A stretch of 64,000 nucleotides of DNA. Source: Lunatibacter salilacus. Its GTDB lineage: Bacteria > Bacteroidota > Bacteroidia > Cytophagales > Cyclobacteriaceae. The stretch lies in NCBI RefSeq assembly GCF_009797935.1, contig NZ_VOLC01000004.1, positions 1 through 64,000 on the forward strand. The letters run 5' to 3'. Under the pieces are notes generated by a model. It did no database searches. It saw only the letters and a list, made by a program, of their open reading frames with translations, and was not told the origin of the DNA. A program made the translations under genes and the position numbers. This document shows, in pieces, positions 45,233-52,881 of the stretch (its first letter is position 1; each line of letters opens with the position of its first letter).

Positions 45233-45779
45233 ATGTTCAAAACAATTATCTTAATACCTGTTTTTTGTTTATTGCTTATTTCTCCCTCATATTCTCAACT
45301 GGCAGAAATTGGAAATTTTAAATTTGACAAATCAGAAAGAACCGTTTCCTGGGTTAACGTTTTTGAAGTTGAGCAGAAAATTAATTTCAATTCATTAAAA
45401 ACATACTTTTCGGAAAATGGAATAATTCAGATTATTTCGGAGGATTCTACTTCTTTCAAAGGGGAATTTGTAAAAAGGCCTATTGATAACCAAAAATATG
45501 GATATTCTAGGGGCAAAACTCCCATGGTTTTACTTGATGTTGAGCAAATTTTTAACGTATCAATTGAATTTAAAGAAGGTAGGTATAGGGCTTCTTTGAC
45601 TAATTTGGGTTATATCAACGACTGCAAAGGGTAATATTGAATCTTATAATGGAGATTTTAGTTTTACTAAAAAAAATGAAGTTAGAAGAAATATTTCTCC
45701 CATTATTGACATTTTGAACCAATTTTATATTGATATGCTGACATTTAAACAGATTAAAATTAAAAATGAGGACTGGTAA
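45233..45779 (+). pseudogene. Exported small protein with frameshift (possibly DUF4468-like)
   Basis: The frame begins with a Sec signal (MFKTIILIPVFCLLLISPSYSQ) and continues with an alpha/beta domain: KINFNSLKTYFSENGIIQII, STSFKGEFVKRPI and VSIEFKEGRYRASLTNLGYIND, where it stops at 45634. The +1 frame continues without interruption as TAKGNIESYNGDFSFTKKNE and IIDILNQFYIDMLTFKQIKI to TAA at 45777. The shift lies near 45619. The layout of strand-helix-strand with 'EFKEGRYR' resembles DUF4468 proteins, but I am not certain. It is AT-rich compared with the core genes nearby. Confidence 0.6.
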
Positions 45780-45801
45780 ATAAATATAGCTATGATTAAT
45801 T

Positions 45802-46377
45802 TTAAAAAATCATCTTTTCAATATCCCGTATATTGAGTAATTCAGCTTTCCGTATTTGTCCCATTATTCGCAAATACCTCTTTGTAGGTTTTCCGGCATA
45901 CGTTTTTTTGAAGTGCTTTTTATAAAGTTCGCTGTACAGGTTGTCAGTTCTGTAATATATCCCTAATGTTTTATCCAGTTGCCTGTACTTCTTGCTTTGG
46001 GTTTGGGTTTCATACATACAGCCGTTGAACGCTTCACGGTGCAAAAAGTAACCGCCTATTGAATACAGTTTACGGCAATGCTTCTTTGTTTGTGGGCAAA
46101 TGAAATACCATATTTCCCCCCGGTTCAGGTTGGAAGGGGTTGAGGTCAAATAAACTTTGTATTTTCGGGGTTCGTCCCTGTAATTGTAATCCAGTTCAAA
46201 GCATGGTTGGTTGTCAAGTGTGCAAACCTTTATTGAAATGCTGCCTGCTGGGTTTCCGTTTCTGCTCCAGTCGAGTGTACCGCTCATTATTTGACCGGGT
46301 GAAAGGTAGCCCCATCCCTTCAGCTTTGAAATATGTATCTGCAATGCTTCATCAAACAAGTGTATATTCCGATCCAT
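45802..46377 (-). CDS. Hypothetical protein associated with a mobile-element scar
   Basis: The 191-residue protein MDRNIHLFDEALQIHISKLK has GSISIKVCTLDNQPCFELDYNYRD in the middle, a CPQTKKHCRKLYSIGGYFLHR segment with two Cys and two His that could bind zinc, and a basic Lys/Tyr-rich C terminus. I recognise the type as one that recurs in Bacteroidota accessory regions but cannot name a family. ATG at 46377 is preferred; an upstream GTG at 46386 falls into the adjacent inverted repeat. The start abuts an IS-end-like palindrome, which suggests that the gene travelled with, or was trapped beside, an element. Confidence 0.6.
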   Translation of the reverse strand: MDRNIHLFDEALQIHISKLKGWGYLSPGQIMSGTLDWSRNGNPAGSISIKVCTLDNQPCFELDYNYRDEPRKYKVYLTSTPSNLNRGEIWYFICPQTKKHCRKLYSIGGYFLHREAFNGCMYETQTQSKKYRQLDKTLGIYYRTDNLYSELYKKHFKKTYAGKPTKRYLRIMGQIRKAELLNIRDIEKMIF

Positions 46378-46389
46378 CTTGACCACCTG

Positions 46390-46482
46390 TTCCGATGATC
46401 TTGACCACCAATCCGGTCATCCTGACCACTCTTACAAGGGTGGTCAGGATGGCCGGATTGACAGTGGTGAAGATCATCGGAA
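46390..46482. repeat. Joined inverted IS-like ends
   Basis: The left arm 46390-46429 and right arm 46440-46482 are inverted copies separated by ten bases. Each arm holds two tandem units of the form TGGTnAnGATnnnCGGAnT (for example TGGTCAGGATGGCCGGATTG and TGGTGAAGATCATCGGAAT). Multiple short terminal repeats of this type are characteristic of IS21-family ends. No transposase lies between the arms, so this is either an excision scar, a circle-type junction or a long hairpin repeat. Confidence 0.6.
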
Positions 46483-46545
46483 TTTACGCATAGTCTTGAA
46501 CTGTGATTTTTATGATGAATTTGATAGCATGATTGATGAAAAAAT

Positions 46546-46938
46546 ATGATCAATGAAAAATACAAATATTCGGAACTAACAGGTAAGATTATCGGTACAG
46601 CAATGGAAGTCCATTCATTTCTTGGCAATGGCTTTCAGGAAGTAATTTATCAGCGTGCATTATCCTATGAATTGGAATTACAAAGCATTCCCCATAAAAG
46701 GGAATTAGAAATGAATGTTCTTTACTAAGATATTCAAGTAGGTACAAGGCGAGTTGATTTTTTAGTAGATGAAATAATAAGCGTTGAAATTAAAGCTTTA
46801 ACTCAATTAGAGCCGGTACATCTTGCACAAGCAATAAACTATCTGGAAGCCTACAATTTGGAAATTGGGCTGTTGATTAATTTTGGCGACGCAAAGCTGA
46901 AATTTCATCGGTTGGAAAACAAAAAGTTTAAACCATAA
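46546..46938 (+). pseudogene. GxxExxY-family protein interrupted by an in-frame stop
   Basis: The frame from ATG 46546 gives INEKYKYSELTGKIIGTAME, FLGNGFQEVIYQRALSYELE (the GxGFxExxY signature) and ELEMNVLY. A TAA at 46726-46728 breaks it, and the same frame continues with DIQVGTRRVDFLVDEIISVE, IKALTQLEPVHLAQAINYLE and LEIGLLINFGDAKLKFHRLE to TAA at 46936. The D...EIK pair is the PDDEXK-like core. The total of about 130 residues is normal for the family. Lys (AAA) is the likely residue at the stop. Function of the family is not established. Confidence 0.78.
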
Positions 46939-46940
46939 TT

Positions 46941-47075
46941 ATGTTATCACACGAATCAAATAAATCACAGTTCAGACAATTTGACGAAAAAGGCGGACGA
47001 GGCAGAATGTACCAACTCTATGATACTCAGATGACGCAAATTATTGAGGAATTAAATGAGGCAACAGCAGCATAA
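46941..47075 (+). pseudogene. Type I restriction subunit R C-terminal remnant
   Basis: A 44-residue frame reads MLSHESNKSQFRQFDEKGGR and then MYQLYDTQMTQIIEELNEAT-AA. The pattern of a basic/acidic linker, M-Y-Q-L-(Y/F) and I-I-x-E-L-N-E-A-x-A-A at the very end matches the last residues of type I HsdR proteins. The motor and nuclease domains are absent. Its stop overlaps the RhuM start (TAATG), as in intact type I loci. The assignment is from a short match. Confidence 0.5.
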
Positions 47076-47547
47076 TGGAAAATAACATCATACTATACAG
47101 CAATGAAAATGAGAAAGTAAGCATCAAAGTTACTTTTTTGAAAGATACTTTTTGGCTGCCTCGAAAAGGAATTGCGGAAATGTTTGGCGTTGAAGTCCCT
47201 GCTATCAATAAGAAGTTAGCCAATATCTATGAATCAGGGGAATTGACAAAAGAAGCAACTATTTCCATTTTGGAAATAGTTCAAACAGAAGGCAAACCGT
47301 AGTGTAAAAAGAAAAGTGGAGTTTTACAATCTCGATGCCATCATAGCCGTGGGCTACCGAGTAAACAGCAAACAAGCAACGCACTTCAGGATTTGGGCCA
47401 CTCAGACGCTCAAAGAATTTATCATTAAAGGTTTTGTGCTAAACGATAAAATGCTGAAAAACGGCAAGCCCTTTGGCAAAAATCATTTTAATGAACTTTT
47501 GGAGCGTATCCGTGAGATACGAGCCAGCGAACGCAGATTGTACCAAA
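47075..47547 (+). pseudogene. RhuM-family (virulence RhuM) protein, frameshifted and truncated
   Basis: The first frame gives NIILYSNENEKVSIKVTFLK, DTFWLPRKGIAEMFGVEV and EATISILEIVQTEGKP, then a stop at 47300. The +1 frame carries on with SVKRKVEFYNLDAIIAVGYR, VNSKQATHFRIWATQTLKEF and RIREIRASERRLYQKI, after which family identity ends near 47547. RhuM proteins commonly sit inside type I restriction loci, which fits the HsdR-like remnant immediately upstream. A one-base shift near 47295 plus a 3' deletion make it non-functional. Confidence 0.78.
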
Positions 47548-47666
47548 AAATATTTCGGATCTGGACAGACATTGGAAAAAGCCAAAAACAAAAAATCCAA
47601 CAAATGAGCAGCATAATGAGAGAAGATTGGATAGAAGTTGAGTATGCTCGATTATGGTTATGTTAA
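47548..47666 (+). other. Junk sequence after RhuM, possible HsdS start
   Basis: After the RhuM break, one frame contains MREDWIEVEYA starting at 47616, which resembles the first residues of type I specificity (HsdS) subunits, but it stops soon afterwards. The evidence is too short to be firm. Confidence 0.25.
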
Positions 47667-47697
47667 CCATGTCCCGAAAATAGTAATGAAAATTAAC

Positions 47698-47705
47698 TAT
47701 CTTTG
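47698..47705 (+). promoter_or_regulatory. -7 promoter element of the MNT/HEPN operon
   Basis: TATCTTTG matches TAnnTTTG perfectly and ends only seven bases before the antitoxin ATG, so the transcript would have almost no leader. Confidence 0.6.
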
Positions 47706-47712
47706 AATTGAA

Positions 47713-48021
47713 ATGATACAGATAATAAAAGAAAGACTTAATGAAATAATTGCCCTATGTAAGGTGCATAAAGTAAAGTCTATCGCATTATTCGGCTCGG
47801 CTGCAAAAGACCTAATGAATGAAACCAGCGACATTGACTTATTAGTGCAATTTTCAGAAGAAATTGAAGTCCTTGATTACGCTGACAATTATTTTTCTTT
47901 TTTAGAGAAATTAGAGAATCTAACGGGCAAGAAAATTGATCTTGTTTCAAGAAAATCACTTAAAAATCCAGTCTTGATAGAAGAAATTGACCGCTCTAAG
48001 ATAGTCTTATATGCAGCCTAA
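47713..48021 (+). CDS. MNT-type nucleotidyltransferase antitoxin (MntA-like)
   Basis: The 102-residue protein is a minimal nucleotidyltransferase: KSIALFGSAAKDLMNETSDIDLLVQFSEE has the GSxxx(10)DxD motif of the Pol-beta fold, and LTGKKIDLVSRKSLKNPVLI follows. In the HepT-MntA systems this protein adds AMP to the HEPN toxin and neutralises it. It overlaps the HEPN gene by 11 bases (stop 48019-48021, next ATG 48011). All motifs are intact in a zone where most other genes are broken, so the pair may still be under selection. Confidence 0.9.
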   Translation: MIQIIKERLNEIIALCKVHKVKSIALFGSAAKDLMNETSDIDLLVQFSEEIEVLDYADNYFSFLEKLENLTGKKIDLVSRKSLKNPVLIEEIDRSKIVLYAA

Positions 48022-48349
48022 AGTTTTAAAATATATCCTTGACATCCAAAGTGTCATCCAAGAAATCGAAACAGTAAAAAGTAAAACCAAAAATAATTTC
48101 ATTTCTTTTGAATCAGACATCATCTTGCAAAGAGCAATTGAGAGAGATTTAGAAATTATCGGAGAGGCAGTTAGAAAGATAATTGAGATTGATCCTGCTA
48201 TCAAAATAACTTCTGCGAAGAATATTATCGGATTACGAAATATTATTTCTCATGCTTATGACACTGTTGAACCGGAAATGATTTGGGGCATTATTCAGAA
48301 TAATATTCCTGTTTTAGCAGACGAAATTAAAAATATTAAAGGGACGTAA
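48011..48349 (+). CDS. HEPN-domain toxin (HepT-like, DUF86)
   Basis: The 112-residue helical protein is a DUF86 HEPN RNase: FISFESDIILQRAIERDLEIIGEAVRKI followed by IIGLRNIISHAYDTVEPEMIW, with the R-N-x(3)-H-x-Y catalytic and AMP-acceptor motif. It would cleave RNA when not modified. It overlaps and follows the MNT antitoxin gene. Both active-site residues and the acceptor Tyr are present, so it should be a working toxin. Confidence 0.9.
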   Translation: MQPKVLKYILDIQSVIQEIETVKSKTKNNFISFESDIILQRAIERDLEIIGEAVRKIIEIDPAIKITSAKNIIGLRNIISHAYDTVEPEMIWGIIQNNIPVLADEIKNIKGT

Positions 48350-48364
48350 TGAAGAGCCTTGCAA

Positions 48365-48700
48365 TCCGGGGTTCGGCTCCGCTCACCCCTGGTTTTTTAG
48401 TCGTCTAGTGGAATAGCAAATTCCATTTATCTGTCCTCACGATTGCAATCACCTGCTGTTCGACATTTGCAATGTCGAATTACAAATAATAAGGATTTGC
48501 AATCCTGGTCCCAATTTAGTCGTCTACTGGAATTACAAATTCCATTTATCTGTCCTCGGGATTTCAAATCCCGAGGAGCACGTTTTTTTAGATGCAAGAA
48601 AATCCTATCTTTAAGACATAGTCGGCAACTGAGTATACCTTCCTGGCGGAAGGTATTTCAAAGCAAACGGAATGTATAGGATTGTAACTATTGAACTATT
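48365..48700. repeat. REP-like repeat cluster
   Basis: Two copies of a roughly 44-base unit (TTAGTCGTCTAGTGGAAT, AAATTCCATTTATCTGTCCT) occur at 48398-48435 and 48516-48555; a third is at 50800-50840. Each contains the palindrome GGAAT...ATTCC. Between them are further hairpins: TTCGACATTTGCAATGTCGAA and GATTTGCAATCC words, and CTCGGGATTTCAAATCCCGAG. The leading GGGGTTCGGCTCCGCTCACC also recurs at 50772. The structure suits REP elements mobilised by Y1 (IS200/RAYT-type) transposases. No gene is seen. Confidence 0.6.
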
Positions 48701-48752
48701 TTCTTGGGGATTACATCGGTCGGATAAATGGATATAGGGAAACAAAAATTTG

Positions 48753-49103
48753 ATGACAATGAGGTATCAGGTATATGTTGTTGAGCTATCGAAACGAGTT
48801 TTTACAGAAAACACAAAGTTCAGAAATGCTAATCCGCAGTTTAATGGAGTGCTTGAATGTCTTTATGTGGGCATGACCAGCAAGACTCCATTGGAACGAT
48901 TCAAGCAACATAAAACGGGTTATATAAACAAAAAAGGACATAAATTATCTGCAAATATTGTCGAGAAATATGGAACCTACTTACGACCGAGCTTATACAA
49001 CCCAATTAATTTGCATCCAATGACAAGAGCAGAAGCATTGGTAATGGAAAAAAAACTTGCGTTGAATTTGCGACGAAAAGGATATGCAGTTTGGTTCAAC
49101 TGA
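48753..49103 (+). CDS. GIY-YIG-like nuclease-fold protein
   Basis: The 116-residue protein begins RYQVYVVELS, followed by LECLYVGMTSKTPLERFKQHKTG, KYGTYLRP and MTRAEALVMEKKLALNLRRKGYAVW. The Y-V-Y/V-V-E-L ... L-Y-V-G-M-T pair replaces the GIY...YIG strands; R-F-x-x-H and the acidic E-A-x-x-x-E-K helix fit the remaining GIY-YIG core. It could cut or nick DNA, but no catalytic assignment is safe. ATG at 48753 or 48759 could be the start. It lies between REP-like repeats and the desaturase. Confidence 0.65.
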   Translation: MTMRYQVYVVELSKRVFTENTKFRNANPQFNGVLECLYVGMTSKTPLERFKQHKTGYINKKGHKLSANIVEKYGTYLRPSLYNPINLHPMTRAEALVMEKKLALNLRRKGYAVWFN

Positions 49104-49184
49104 TATTTAATATGCGCCCAATTCATTTGCAAAAGTCTTAACTCTACTATCTCATATTCTTTTTATTAATTTCAACATCATAAA

Positions 49185-50297
49185 TTACCGCTGCTTTCCT
49201 TGGCGTTCATCACCTTCTGCTTGAAAAACCAGCAGGTCTTCTTCCTTAACTCGAGCTTGCTGCTTTTTCTCAGTTACGGCATTGGCGTCAGGCTCAAAGT
49301 AGTTTCGCAAAAATTCTTCTTTGGCATCATTGTACTGCGAAACAGCCCCTAACTTATACAATCCGTAAATATAGATCCATGCCATATCCAATTGGTAGGT
49401 CAAAAAGCCGGCCCTCGCACTATTCGGGTATAGGTGGTGGTTGTTGTGCCATTCTCCTGAGAACCAGCCTGGCCTATTTTGGTTAATGGCTAGGTTACTC
49501 CGGTCGAAATCAACCCCTTCTACATGTTTTTGTTTACCGCCACCATGTCCGGTATAGTTGAAGGCGCGAACCAGTAAAAACCATAAAATGGCAGCGCTAA
49601 ACAGCGCACAGGCAAGTGAGTGGCCGCCAATCAAAAAGAAAGCCGTGTACCAAAAAGACCAGTTTAGGATCCTGACAATCATCTCATCAAGTGGATTGCT
49701 CACAGTGCCCCACTTTTTGTACTGTTCATAGGTATTGATTTTTACGCCTGTATGCTTGAGGTAGTTAGAAACCTTTTTGTATTCCTTTTCATCTAGATCC
49801 GTTGAGATACCTTGATGGTTTGCATCTGAAAGCATGCAATATAAGAGTCCGGCCTTGGCATTGTATGGATCTCCCGGTTCATCAGAAAGGGCATGATGAA
49901 CATGGTGCGAAATGGTATAAGTTTCTTCTGGAATAGTTCTCACTACTAAATTGCGCGTAATGAAACGCCAAATCGGATGGCTGAATTTATAGGCCCTGTG
50001 CGTACAGAAGCGATGAAACCAGATGGTGCCGTGAGTACTCATGATTATCATGCTGTAAACTACAATCAAAGGAATGAACCATGGATTGAAGAACTTAAAC
50101 AGGAATAGGGAAAGGAAAGGGACGAGACAAAAAACGGTAGCCCAACTTACGAAGGTTATCCAGTTTTTTTTGGACTTAAATATATTTACCCGAGAAAAGG
50201 CTTCCGTAAATAATTCTTTTTTTGATGGTATTACAAGTCTACCATGCTTTTCCCATCCGTAAGATGGCGGACGGAGTACTCTATTTATAAATGTCAT
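49185..50297 (-). CDS. Acyl-CoA/acyl-lipid fatty acid desaturase
   Basis: The 370-residue integral membrane protein has the three histidine boxes of the delta-9-type desaturases: WFHRFCTHRAYKF, ISHHVHHALSDEPGDP and GEWHNNHHLYPNSAR. Hydrophobic segments precede and separate them (FVSWATVFCLVPFLSLFLF, PLIVVYSMIIM, YTAFFLIGGHSLACALFSAA). It would insert a double bond into acyl chains and adjust membrane fluidity. The last 45 residues are charged. The gene is intact and GC-balanced, so it appears resident even though eroded accessory material lies on both sides. Confidence 0.92.
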   Translation of the reverse strand: MTFINRVLRPPSYGWEKHGRLVIPSKKELFTEAFSRVNIFKSKKNWITFVSWATVFCLVPFLSLFLFKFFNPWFIPLIVVYSMIIMSTHGTIWFHRFCTHRAYKFSHPIWRFITRNLVVRTIPEETYTISHHVHHALSDEPGDPYNAKAGLLYCMLSDANHQGISTDLDEKEYKKVSNYLKHTGVKINTYEQYKKWGTVSNPLDEMIVRILNWSFWYTAFFLIGGHSLACALFSAAILWFLLVRAFNYTGHGGGKQKHVEGVDFDRSNLAINQNRPGWFSGEWHNNHHLYPNSARAGFLTYQLDMAWIYIYGLYKLGAVSQYNDAKEEFLRNYFEPDANAVTEKKQQARVKEEDLLVFQAEGDERQGKQR

Positions 50298-50414
50298 ATT
50301 CTATTATAATTGATAATCATTTGATTCTATAATCTTAATTTTTTGATATCCGGCTATATGGGTTTAAGATGAGTAATTATTGCACAGATTATCGGAGGTT
50401 GGCGCTAGTTATAA

Positions 50415-50516
50415 ATGAAAAGCCTATACTCCATTAAAATTTCACTGATTTTATTACTACTTGGTTGCAAAGAAATGAACAAGCAGGACAAGATTAAAAT
50501 TCAGTTAAAGATCTAA
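50415..50516 (+). pseudogene. Truncated lipoprotein leader
   Basis: A 33-residue frame, MKSLYSIKISLILLLLGCKE then MNKQDKIKIQLKI, has a clear lipoprotein signal with lipobox LLGC but almost no mature part. It is either a remnant of a longer lipoprotein or a very small one. The sequence after the stop shows no continuation in other frames. Confidence 0.4.
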
Positions 50517-50971
50517 ATAATTACCTATTTATAGAAAAAAATATATTTTGTACTAAGTAAAGTTTAATAATATAATTTTAACCTGAAGAAAATTTTCGTC
50601 CAATTTTTTTTATAATCAATACCTTGGCTCCACTGATTGTCGGGGAAATAGCGCAAAAGTGCCGTCAACTTTCTTGCGGATCAAATTATGGCGAATGAAC
50701 CAAAACACATACTGCTCCCATGCTTTTGTGTAAAATAGGATGTTTATCTGGAAAGGCTTGATGTTGTTTTGGGGTTCGGCTCCGCTCACCTCTCGATTTT
50801 TAGTCGTCTAGTGGAATTGCAAATTCCATTTATCTGTTCTGGAGAATGCAAATCACGGGCAGCAGGGGAGCAGGTGAATTAAAATCACGAGCGCCTTTAG
50901 AAGCAATAAACAAAAGTGAATAAATTCCCTTGCCAGATTCCGTTGGATGTAATTTGACAATTCCAACTGGC
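50517..50971. repeat. Non-coding region with REP-like copy and duplicated segments
   Basis: No gene is seen. At 50702-50751 there is a segment (CACATACTGCTCCCATGCTT core) that recurs at 51626-51676. A third TTTAGTCGTCTAGTGGAAT repeat is at 50798-50840, next to GGGGTTCGGCTCCGCTCACC. A further segment at 50880-50937 recurs at 52797-52853. The interval therefore looks assembled by repeated local duplication. Confidence 0.55.
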
Positions 50972-51002
50972 TTGGACAATTTACCAAATTTTGGTATTTT
51001 TG
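50972..51002 (+). promoter_or_regulatory. ParDE promoter with palindromic operator
   Basis: TATTTTTG at 50995-51002 is a perfect TAnnTTTG box and TTGG at 50972-50975 lies 19 bases upstream at -33. Between and overlapping them, TACCAAA-T-TTTGGTA (50982-50996) is a perfect palindrome, well placed for ParD autorepression. The parD ATG is 16 bases downstream. Confidence 0.7.
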
Positions 51003-51017
51003 GGAAAAGTTGAAAAA

Positions 51018-51278
51018 ATGAGCAAGAACACATCCATATCGCTTGGGGATTATTTTGAGCAGTTTGTAAGCAATCAAGTAGAATCTGGCAGATACAAAAA
51101 CGTCAGTGAAGTAATCAGAGCTGGGCTTCGACTTTTGGAGAACGAAGAAAGTAAAGCCATTGCCCTTAAACGAGCCATTCAAGAGGGAGTTGAGAGTGGA
51201 GTCGCTCGCGATTTCGACCCCAAAAAAAACCTTCAAGAACTAAAAGCAAGAAGAAGCAAGTATAATGGCTCAATATAA
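51018..51278 (+). CDS. parD: ParD-family antitoxin
   Basis: The 86-residue protein has an N-terminal ribbon-helix-helix (NTSISLGDYFEQFVSNQVESGRYKNVSEVIRAGLRLLENEE), the ParD/CC2985 signature, and a C-terminal flexible arm (FDPKKNLQELKARR) that wraps the toxin. The next gene starts 14 bases before its stop. An operator palindrome lies in the promoter. All elements are intact. Confidence 0.9.
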   Translation: MSKNTSISLGDYFEQFVSNQVESGRYKNVSEVIRAGLRLLENEESKAIALKRAIQEGVESGVARDFDPKKNLQELKARRSKYNGSI

Positions 51279-51564
51279 ACTGACCAACAAAGCTGTTGAG
51301 GACTTGAATGAAATCTGGGACTATACAGCTAATAAATGGTCGGAAGAACAAGCCGATAGATATTACAATATGTTGTTTGACAATTGCCAAGACATTGCTA
51401 ATAATCCCGATTTAGGACGAAACTATAACGGAATTGCAAATGACTTGTTCGGACTGAAATCAAATCGACATATAATTTTTTACCGGATTCTAGAAGATAA
51501 ACCGATTGAAATAACTAGAATCTTATACGAAAAAATGGACTTAAAAAACAGAACAACTGAGTAA
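51265..51564 (+). CDS. parE: ParE/RelE-superfamily toxin
   Basis: The 99-residue protein matches ParE toxins: YKLTNKAVEDLNEIWDYTANKWSEEQADRYYNMLFDNCQDIANNPDLGRNYNGI, then SNRHIIFYRILEDKPIEITRILYEKMDL. ParE toxins usually poison DNA gyrase. This gene is unrelated to the topoisomerase subunit of the same name at 23.8 kb. It overlaps its antitoxin gene, a normal arrangement. Confidence 0.9.
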   Translation: MAQYKLTNKAVEDLNEIWDYTANKWSEEQADRYYNMLFDNCQDIANNPDLGRNYNGIANDLFGLKSNRHIIFYRILEDKPIEITRILYEKMDLKNRTTE

Positions 51565-51804
51565 TCAAGAAGCTAGATTCAACATGGTTTATCTTGTCCG
51601 TAATATCACGGTCCGTCTCTGACCAATACACATACTGCTCCCATGCTTTTGCGGAAAATAGGATGTTCATTGCAAAGCCTCATGGGCCAACCAGCTAGCC
51701 AAGCTTTACAAATGACCCATATCCCCCAATTACTCTAGATTTCCAATATTTACCTGTTTTTCAACTTACTCGCGTCTTTTTGATTTCCAATATTCGCCAA
51801 AATT
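51565..51804. repeat. Non-coding spacer with duplicated segment
   Basis: It contains the second copy (51626-51676) of the CACATACTGCTCCCATGCTT segment seen at 50702, with several substitutions. The rest carries TTTCCAATATTTACC/TTTCCAATATTCGCC words. No gene is visible. Confidence 0.5.
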
Positions 51805-52477
51805 TCGTAATACATTGTGCGAAAACACTTGTTGGACAAATTTTATCAGGATGGAGAACAGCGAATCAGTCTCCGTGATCGTATTTTCCGTGAGGTAGTA
51901 GGAAATCTACTCGTCCACAGGGAATTTGCCAACGCTTTTCCGGCGAAATTCATTATTGAAAAAGAGCGGATAGTAGCTGAAAACTGGAACCGTCCGCATG
52001 ACGCTGGCGTGATTGAGCCGACCTGCTTTTCACCCTTTCCTAAAAACCCAGTAATTGCCAAGTTCTTCAAAGAAATCGGAAGGGTAGACGAATTGGGTTC
52101 AGACGTTCGGTATACCTTTAAATATTGTGAAATTTACACTACTGGGACAATTCCGGAGTTCCTGGAGGATGACGTTTTCAAGACAATTATTTCTCTAAAA
52201 TCCAAAGAAAGTAGAGAAGTCGTTTCAGCCTCCGATTGGGATGAGGTTTGGGGAAAAGTTAGGAGAATGTTCGCGGGAGATATGGAGAGTGAAAAGAAAT
52301 ACGGAAGAAATCGTTGCATGGATGCTTTTGAAACCGGAAATTACAATGGAAGAAATCGCACATAAAAAACATAAAAGTCAAAGCACGGTGGAGAAAACCA
52401 TAAAAAAATTAAGTGAAGACAAAATATTGGAAAGGGTTGGGTCAATAAAAGCAGGATACTGGAAAATAAACTTGTAG
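51805..52477 (+). pseudogene. AlbA-type putative ATP-dependent helicase, 5'-truncated and frameshifted
   Basis: The first frame reads HLLDKFYQDGEQRISLRDRI and then FREVVGNLLVHREFANAFPA, FSPFPKNPVIAKFFKEIGR and ELGSDVRYTFKYCEIYT. This is the C-terminal half of AlbA/'putative transcriptional regulator with HTH' proteins (COG2865 type). Near 52300 the frame is lost; the other frame continues with NTEEIVAWMLLKPEITMEEI and STVEKTIKKLSEDKILERVG, a winged helix, to TAG at 52475. The N-terminal AlbA_2 domain is absent, since unrelated sequence begins upstream of about 51805. It is a relic. Confidence 0.7.
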
Positions 52478-52881
52478 ATGAATAGCAAATCCACTACGGC
52501 ATTTAGAGCGGCCATAGGTCCAGCAGGCTACTTAACTGGGTAAAGTGGGGAAAAGTAAATGTACAGGAGGGCAGCAGTGAGATAGCTCAAGCAGCAGTAC
52601 CAGCCAGATCTGGTCGAACATTGGAAATTGGTTCAATCTTAGGTACTTTTGGTGCCAAGCGATTTACAACCTGTCTGCCGACTGGCAGGCATGAGGTGCC
52701 TCCGCAATACCGCGGAGCAGGCAGTGGAAGGGAGACTTTCACGCACACCCTGCTGTTACGCTTAGCTGAAGTTCAGTGAAAGGGTGTGGCTGAATTGAAA
52801 ATCACGAACGCCATTAGAAGCAATGGGCAAAAGTGAGTAAATTCCCCTGCCTGACCCAATTAGTAAACATTATAGAAAAGC
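52478..52881. other. Intergenic remnant with protein-like frame and duplicated segment
   Basis: No intact gene is present. Two overlapping frames look like former coding sequence (FRAAIGPAGYLTG up to 52540; VNVQEGSSEIAQAAVPARSG and RTLEIGSILGTFGAKRF from 52555), possibly one gene with a frameshift; I cannot name it. CCTGTCTGCCGACTGGCAGG and CCTCCGCAATACCGCGGAG are hairpins. Bases 52797-52853 repeat 50880-50937 and run up to the histidine kinase start. Confidence 0.4.

Noticed and set aside
48365..48560. Repeats resembling a CRISPR array
   Set aside because: Only two local copies with unequal, hairpin-containing spacing and no cas genes; REP-like structure explains them better.
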